DNA of 43,629 nucleotides. It comes from Actinomycetota bacterium (GTDB lineage Bacteria; Actinomycetota; Acidimicrobiia; IMCC26256; PALSA-555). The position numbers and the translations under genes are program-made. Under the pieces are notes generated by a model, which searched no databases, was not told the DNA's origin, and saw only the letters and a program-made list of their open reading frames with translations. Shown one piece after another: positions 40,230-43,629 of the stretch. The DNA is taken from positions 1-43,629 of the forward strand of contig PLJD01000060.1 in the NCBI GenBank assembly GCA_003140175.1, given 5' to 3'. Positions within the stretch are counted from its first letter, which is position 1, and each line of letters opens with the position of its first letter.

Positions 40230-41519
40230 TCAGTCTCGGCGGGCTGACCCGGCGGCGGAGGTCATCTGACGCCACGCCGCGACGTCGGTGTCGTCGGCGA
40301 GGCGACCGACGCGGGTCACCGTGTCGACGTCGCCGACCTCACCCCGAAGGGCTCCGACGGTGCACCGCGGACGCGGACGCGTCGCGAACGGATCGAACTG
40401 GAAGAGACGCATCGCGTTCTGGTGTGTGAGCTGGTCCACGACACCTGGCTCGAGGTTGGCGAAGAGCTTCCCGAGACTCTCGGGGGCACCAGGCCAGCTG
40501 CTGTCCGAGTGTGGGAAGTCCGACTCCCAGCACACGTTGTCGAGGTTGAACTCGTCGAGGAGCTCGATCCCCACCCGATCGTCGATGAAGCAGCAGATGA
40601 TGCGCTCGCGGAACAGCGCGCTCGGACTGAGGCCCTGCGGTAAGGCCTGGCGCATCCACGCGTTGTGACGGTTGAGGGTGTGGTCCGCGCGCTGGAGGAA
40701 GTACGGGATCCAGCCGATGTCGCCTTCGGTGAGGGAGAAGCGCAGGTCAGGGAAGCGATGCCAGAAGTCGGCCCACAGGAGATCTCCGAGGGTGTAGATC
40801 GACATGGTGGGGGACAGGCTCATCGGGACCGGGGGTGGCGCGTCGCGCGATGTCGACGCCGACTTGGACGAGGACCCGACGTGGCAGCACAGCACGGTGC
40901 CGACGTCGGAGCAGGCAGCGAAGAGGGGATCCCATGCGTCGGTGTGGATGCTGGGCATCCCCAGGCCGGTGGGGTTCTCCGAGAAGGTGATGGCATGGCA
41001 TCCCTTCGCCGCCAGTCGTCGGACCTCCTTCGCGGCCTCCTCGGGGTCGAAGAGGGGCAGGATGCCGCAGGGAATGAACCGCTCCGGATGTGCGCCGCAC
41101 CACTCGTCGACGTGCCAGTCGTTGTAGGCGACGATCATCGCCAGGTTGACCTCGCGGTCGGGTCCGAGGTTCAAGACCTGTCCGGAGAAACCGGTCCAGT
41201 TCGGGAAGTTCAGGCCCGCGAGCTGACCACCGGCCGACATGTCGCGCACTCGCTCGTCGACCTGGTAGCAGCCGGGTCGCATCTCCTCGTAGCGACTGGG
41301 GTTCACGTTGAACATCTCGGGCGGTTTGCCGGCGACGGCGTTGAGCCCGAGGTTTCGTCCCGCAACGTCGCCGTAATACCATTGCTGGGAGCCGTCGGGG
41401 AGATCGACGACCCGGGGGGTGGCGTCCCGATATCGCGCCGGAACGTGACCCTCGAACATGTCAGCCGGCTCGCAGATGTGGTCGTCGACCGAGATCAAGA
41501 TCAGCTCGTCGATGTTCAC
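40230..41519 (-). CDS. Amidohydrolase family 2 protein
   Basis: 429 residues from GTG 41519, chosen because GAGGAG is 6 nt upstream; the frame to 41597 continues into poor-quality sequence. The metal-dependent TIM-barrel hydrolase (PF04909) is shown by ISVDDHICEPADMF (the D-x-H first-strand motif), AYNDWHVDEWCGAHPERFIPCGILPLFDPEEAAKEVRRLAAKGCHAITFSENP, the His in VLCCHVGSSS, and the terminal metal Asp in WESDFPHSDSSWP. Relatives decarboxylate or hydrolyse cyclic/aromatic acids. Upstream on the same strand lies a GntR regulator, with a divergent acyl-CoA ligase beyond, suggesting a small inducible catabolic locus. Substrate unknown. Confidence 0.9.
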   Translation of the reverse strand: MNIDELILISVDDHICEPADMFEGHVPARYRDATPRVVDLPDGSQQWYYGDVAGRNLGLNAVAGKPPEMFNVNPSRYEEMRPGCYQVDERVRDMSAGGQLAGLNFPNWTGFSGQVLNLGPDREVNLAMIVAYNDWHVDEWCGAHPERFIPCGILPLFDPEEAAKEVRRLAAKGCHAITFSENPTGLGMPSIHTDAWDPLFAACSDVGTVLCCHVGSSSKSASTSRDAPPPVPMSLSPTMSIYTLGDLLWADFWHRFPDLRFSLTEGDIGWIPYFLQRADHTLNRHNAWMRQALPQGLSPSALFRERIICCFIDDRVGIELLDEFNLDNVCWESDFPHSDSSWPGAPESLGKLFANLEPGVVDQLTHQNAMRLFQFDPFATRPRPRCTVGALRGEVGDVDTVTRVGRLADDTDVAAWRQMTSAAGSARRD

Positions 41520-41593
41520 GGTTCGCTCCTCATGGCGTCCGTCCCTGACGACGCCGCGACGGGTGGGGTTCGACGATGCGCTCGGGCTCAGCG

Positions 41594-42301
41594 TCATTGG
41601 TCATCGAAGAGGCCTCGGCTCTGGAACAGCTCGACGACGAGTTCGCCCTGGCGCTGCATCATCTGCACGTATTCCTCGCTCGCCCGGTCGCCATCCGCCG
41701 CGGCGACAGCCCGGGCGATGGCGGCCAAGCCGGTTCGCTCCACGTCAGCCGCACCGGGCACCAACGCGAAGAAGTTCCCGGGCACGAGCCCCGACATCGC
41801 TCGCAGGAGCACCGCGACTCGGGGGGAGGCTGCGGTGTCGACGATCGTGGCGTGGAACGACAAGACGAGCCGTTGGAGCTCGACGGGATCGTCGCACGAC
41901 GCGACGAGCCCGGCGAGGTCGCCGAGGCATTGGCTCAGCCCGGTCTGGTCGCGGGCCGTGGCGCGGCGTACCGCGAACCCGTAGATGAGCGCGAAGAGGT
42001 CGTAGTGGTCTCGGACCGCGGGTTCGTCGAGGGCGTTGACGAACGCGCCGCGGTGCAGCTCGATGGTGACCCAGCCCTCACGTTCGAGCGCGATGAGCGC
42101 CTCTCGGATCGGGATGCGGCTCAGTCCGAGCGTGTGGGCAATCTCGTCTTGGGGGACGCGATCACCGGGGCGGAGCCCGCCGTCGAAGATGAGGCGCCGG
42201 ATGTAGAGCGCGGCATGCTCGCCGCTGCTGCGCCGGACGAGGGGCTCGGCGCCGAGGCGGGGCCCCGCGTTCCTGGCCGGTGCCGACTGCGTTTCGATGA
42301 T
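41594..42301 (-). CDS. GntR-family regulator (FadR/FCD-like), no canonical start codon
   Basis: The open frame from an upstream TAG (42314-42316) to the TGA at 41594 reads ...IIETQSAPARNAGPRLGAEPLVRRSSGEHAALYIRRLIFDGGLRPGDRVPQDEIAHTLGLSRIPIREALIALEREGWVTIELHRGAFV, a complete GntR winged helix, followed by a helical FCD-like domain (LDEPAVRDHYDLFALIYGFAVRRATARDQTG). The only in-frame canonical start is TTG 41863, well inside the C-terminal domain. An ATC at 42301 or 42298 is placed where the start should be; the adjacent ATG (42307) is out of frame by one base. Either a rare start, a one-base indel or a pseudogene. It precedes the amidohydrolase by 74 nt. Confidence 0.75.
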   Translation of the reverse strand: MIETQSAPARNAGPRLGAEPLVRRSSGEHAALYIRRLIFDGGLRPGDRVPQDEIAHTLGLSRIPIREALIALEREGWVTIELHRGAFVNALDEPAVRDHYDLFALIYGFAVRRATARDQTGLSQCLGDLAGLVASCDDPVELQRLVLSFHATIVDTAASPRVAVLLRAMSGLVPGNFFALVPGAADVERTGLAAIARAVAAADGDRASEEYVQMMQRQGELVVELFQSRGLFDDQ

Positions 42302-42335
42302 TGCATATGATATCTACTCGGCTCTGAGATGAGCG

Positions 42336-43629
42336 ATGGCAACGCAGCTGGGACCCAACCTCGCCGATCTGCTGCTCGAGCACCCGTTCGGCGACGACGC
42401 GGCGCTCCTGTACACGGTCGATCGGTCGCTCAGCGCCGGCGCGGCGCGTCGAGCCGCCCGCACGGCCGCCGAGGCGCTGCGGGCCGCCGGCGTGCAGCCC
42501 GGGCAGGCCGTCGCCGTCCAGCTCCCGAACGGACTCGAGGCGGTCACGACGATGTTCGGGGTGTGGATGGCCGACGCGGTGTTCGTGCCCGTCAACGACC
42601 GCGCGCCGACCGAGGAGCGAAATCGGATCCTCGAGACGATCCGACCGGCGGCGCTGGTCACCGCGGCCGGCGTCGAGCCGCTCGCCGAGCCCGCGTCGTT
42701 CGGGGACGGGGTGGCGTTCGTCCTCTGGACGTCGGGCACCACCGGCGTGCCAAAGGCGATCCTCCACACCCACGAGGCGTACTACGAGCTTCTCGACCGG
42801 GTCCTCGGTCCGCTCCGGGCCAAGCCCCGCGACCCCGCCCGACCGCCCATGGCGAACCTGGTGCCGGTCGCGCTCGCGCTCAACGCCGGTATCTACAACC
42901 TGCTGTTCGGCCTGCGAGCGGGCGCCCCGGTCGTCATCATGGGACGGTTCGAGACGCAGCGATTCGCCGACCTGGTCCGGCGGTTCAACATCACCTCGAC
43001 GGTCTTGCCTCCCGCCGCGATCTCGATGCTCTGCGACGACCCGGCCATCACCGAGCTCTCCCCGCTGAAGTACGTGCGCAGCATCACCGCGCCGCTCTCG
43101 CCGATCCAGGCCCGTCGGTTCACCGACCAGTTCGGTGTCGCGGTCCTGAACGGGTACGGGCAAGCGGAGATCGGCGAGGTCATCGGCTGGACCGCGGCCG
43201 ACACCACGACCCATCCGGACAAGGTCGGCGCGGTGGGCCGCCCGCACCCCGGCGTGGAGATCCGGATCGTCGGCGACGATGGACAGCTGGCGACGAGCAA
43301 CGAGGTCGGCGAGCTGTGCGTGCGCCCACCGAGGATGGCGGTCGGCTACGCGGCGAAGGCATCGAGCGCCGGGCTCGGGGAGCGCGTCGACCCGGACGGG
43401 TTCGTGCGAACCGGTGACCTGGCGCGCGTCGACGACGACGGATTCGTCTGGATCGAAGGTCGGATCGGCGACGTGATCAATCGCGGGGGCAACAAGGTCT
43501 TCCCCGAGCACGTCGAGGAGGTGCTGCGCCTGTCACCCGGCGTGCGGGACGTCGCAGTCGTCGGGGTCCCCGACGACCGCCTCGGCGAAGTACCCGTCGC
43601 CTTCCTCGTCGGGGACGTCGCCGACGACG
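42336..43629 (+). CDS. AMP-dependent acyl-CoA ligase, 3' end cut by window edge
   Basis: ATG 42336 opens a frame (MATQLGPNLADLLLEHPFGDDAALLYTVDRSL) that remains open to the window end; about 431 residues are visible. ANL motifs seen: VLWTSGTTGVPKAILHTHEA (P-loop), GYGQAEIGEVIG (A5), GFVRTGDLARVDDDGFVWIEGRIGDVINRGGNKVFPEHVEEVL (A7-A8). The A10 lysine lies beyond the edge. Converts a carboxylic acid to acyl-CoA via an adenylate. Divergent from the GntR gene across an AT-rich patch containing overlapping CATATG and GATATC. A competing ATG frame from 42329 is Arg-rich and rejected. Confidence 0.9.
   Translation, partial: MATQLGPNLADLLLEHPFGDDAALLYTVDRSLSAGAARRAARTAAEALRAAGVQPGQAVAVQLPNGLEAVTTMFGVWMADAVFVPVNDRAPTEERNRILETIRPAALVTAAGVEPLAEPASFGDGVAFVLWTSGTTGVPKAILHTHEAYYELLDRVLGPLRAKPRDPARPPMANLVPVALALNAGIYNLLFGLRAGAPVVIMGRFETQRFADLVRRFNITSTVLPPAAISMLCDDPAITELSPLKYVRSITAPLSPIQARRFTDQFGVAVLNGYGQAEIGEVIGWTAADTTTHPDKVGAVGRPHPGVEIRIVGDDGQLATSNEVGELCVRPPRMAVGYAAKASSAGLGERVDPDGFVRTGDLARVDDDGFVWIEGRIGDVINRGGNKVFPEHVEEVLRLSPGVRDVAVVGVPDDRLGEVPVAFLVGDVADD

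Noticed and set aside
42162..43511. 449-codon minus-strand frame opposite the right-edge ligase
   Set aside because: Arg/Asp/Val-rich shadow; the plus-strand frame has ANL motifs in order.
1..43629. CRISPR array, rRNA, phage or toxin-antitoxin modules
   Set aside because: No regularly spaced repeats, conserved rRNA segments, structural phage genes or recognisable toxin/antitoxin pairs were found.

Overview
The window looks like chromosome of a high-GC, Gram-positive actinobacterium, most likely an uncultured soil or water lineage near the Acidimicrobiia. That placement is inferred from gene content: several F420-type enzymes (Ddn-like, PPOX, two MSMEG_2516-type LLM proteins), an SCO6745-family protein, a DUF4232 lipoprotein, LytR-CpsA-Psr (LCP) wall ligases, many GTG/TTG starts and very GC-rich third positions. 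I saw no phage genes, insertion sequences, CRISPR array or rRNA. Because of the GC bias most long antisense ORFs are shadows; genes were chosen by recognisable family motifs, start context and operon overlaps.

Layout. 1-6.2 kb: mixed small genes (end of a phosphotransferase, GNAT, Ddn-like and PPOX proteins, DUF4232 lipoprotein, methyltransferase, SGNH-like lipoprotein). 6.3-19.1 kb: a catabolic block. A minus-strand operon encodes TetR, a four-subunit 2-oxoacid:ferredoxin oxidoreductase (gamma-delta-alpha-beta) and an acyl-CoA dehydrogenase, mostly joined by 4-nt overlaps. A divergent acyl-CoA ligase follows, then a branched-chain-type ABC importer (binding protein, fused LivH-LivM permease, LivG, LivF) and a second ligase-like protein that lacks the catalytic A10 lysine. 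I read this as an inducible uptake and oxidation system for a branched or aromatic carboxylic/2-oxo acid. 19.1-21.3 kb: peroxide/iron block (PerR-like regulator with a palindromic box, rubrerythrin, DUF3501, dUTPase). 21.4-23.3 kb: tandem F420-type LLM oxidoreductases.

23.4-30.9 kb: a tRNA-Gly followed by a three-gene nucleotide-sugar/glycosyltransferase operon and a turbulent LCP cluster: two apparently intact LCP genes on the minus strand, a truncated zinc-ribbon LCP on the plus strand, and a decayed inverted copy of the third LCP gene with its upstream DNA. 30.9-33.8 kb: KdpDE-like two-component pair and a DUF1003 membrane protein followed by a C(UUCG)G terminator. 33.8-40.2 kb: pentapeptide-repeat remnant, SDR, methyltransferases, FMN reductase, SCO6745-family protein, secreted protein. 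40.2-43.6 kb: GntR regulator (no canonical in-frame start) with an amidohydrolase, divergent from an acyl-CoA ligase cut by the right edge.
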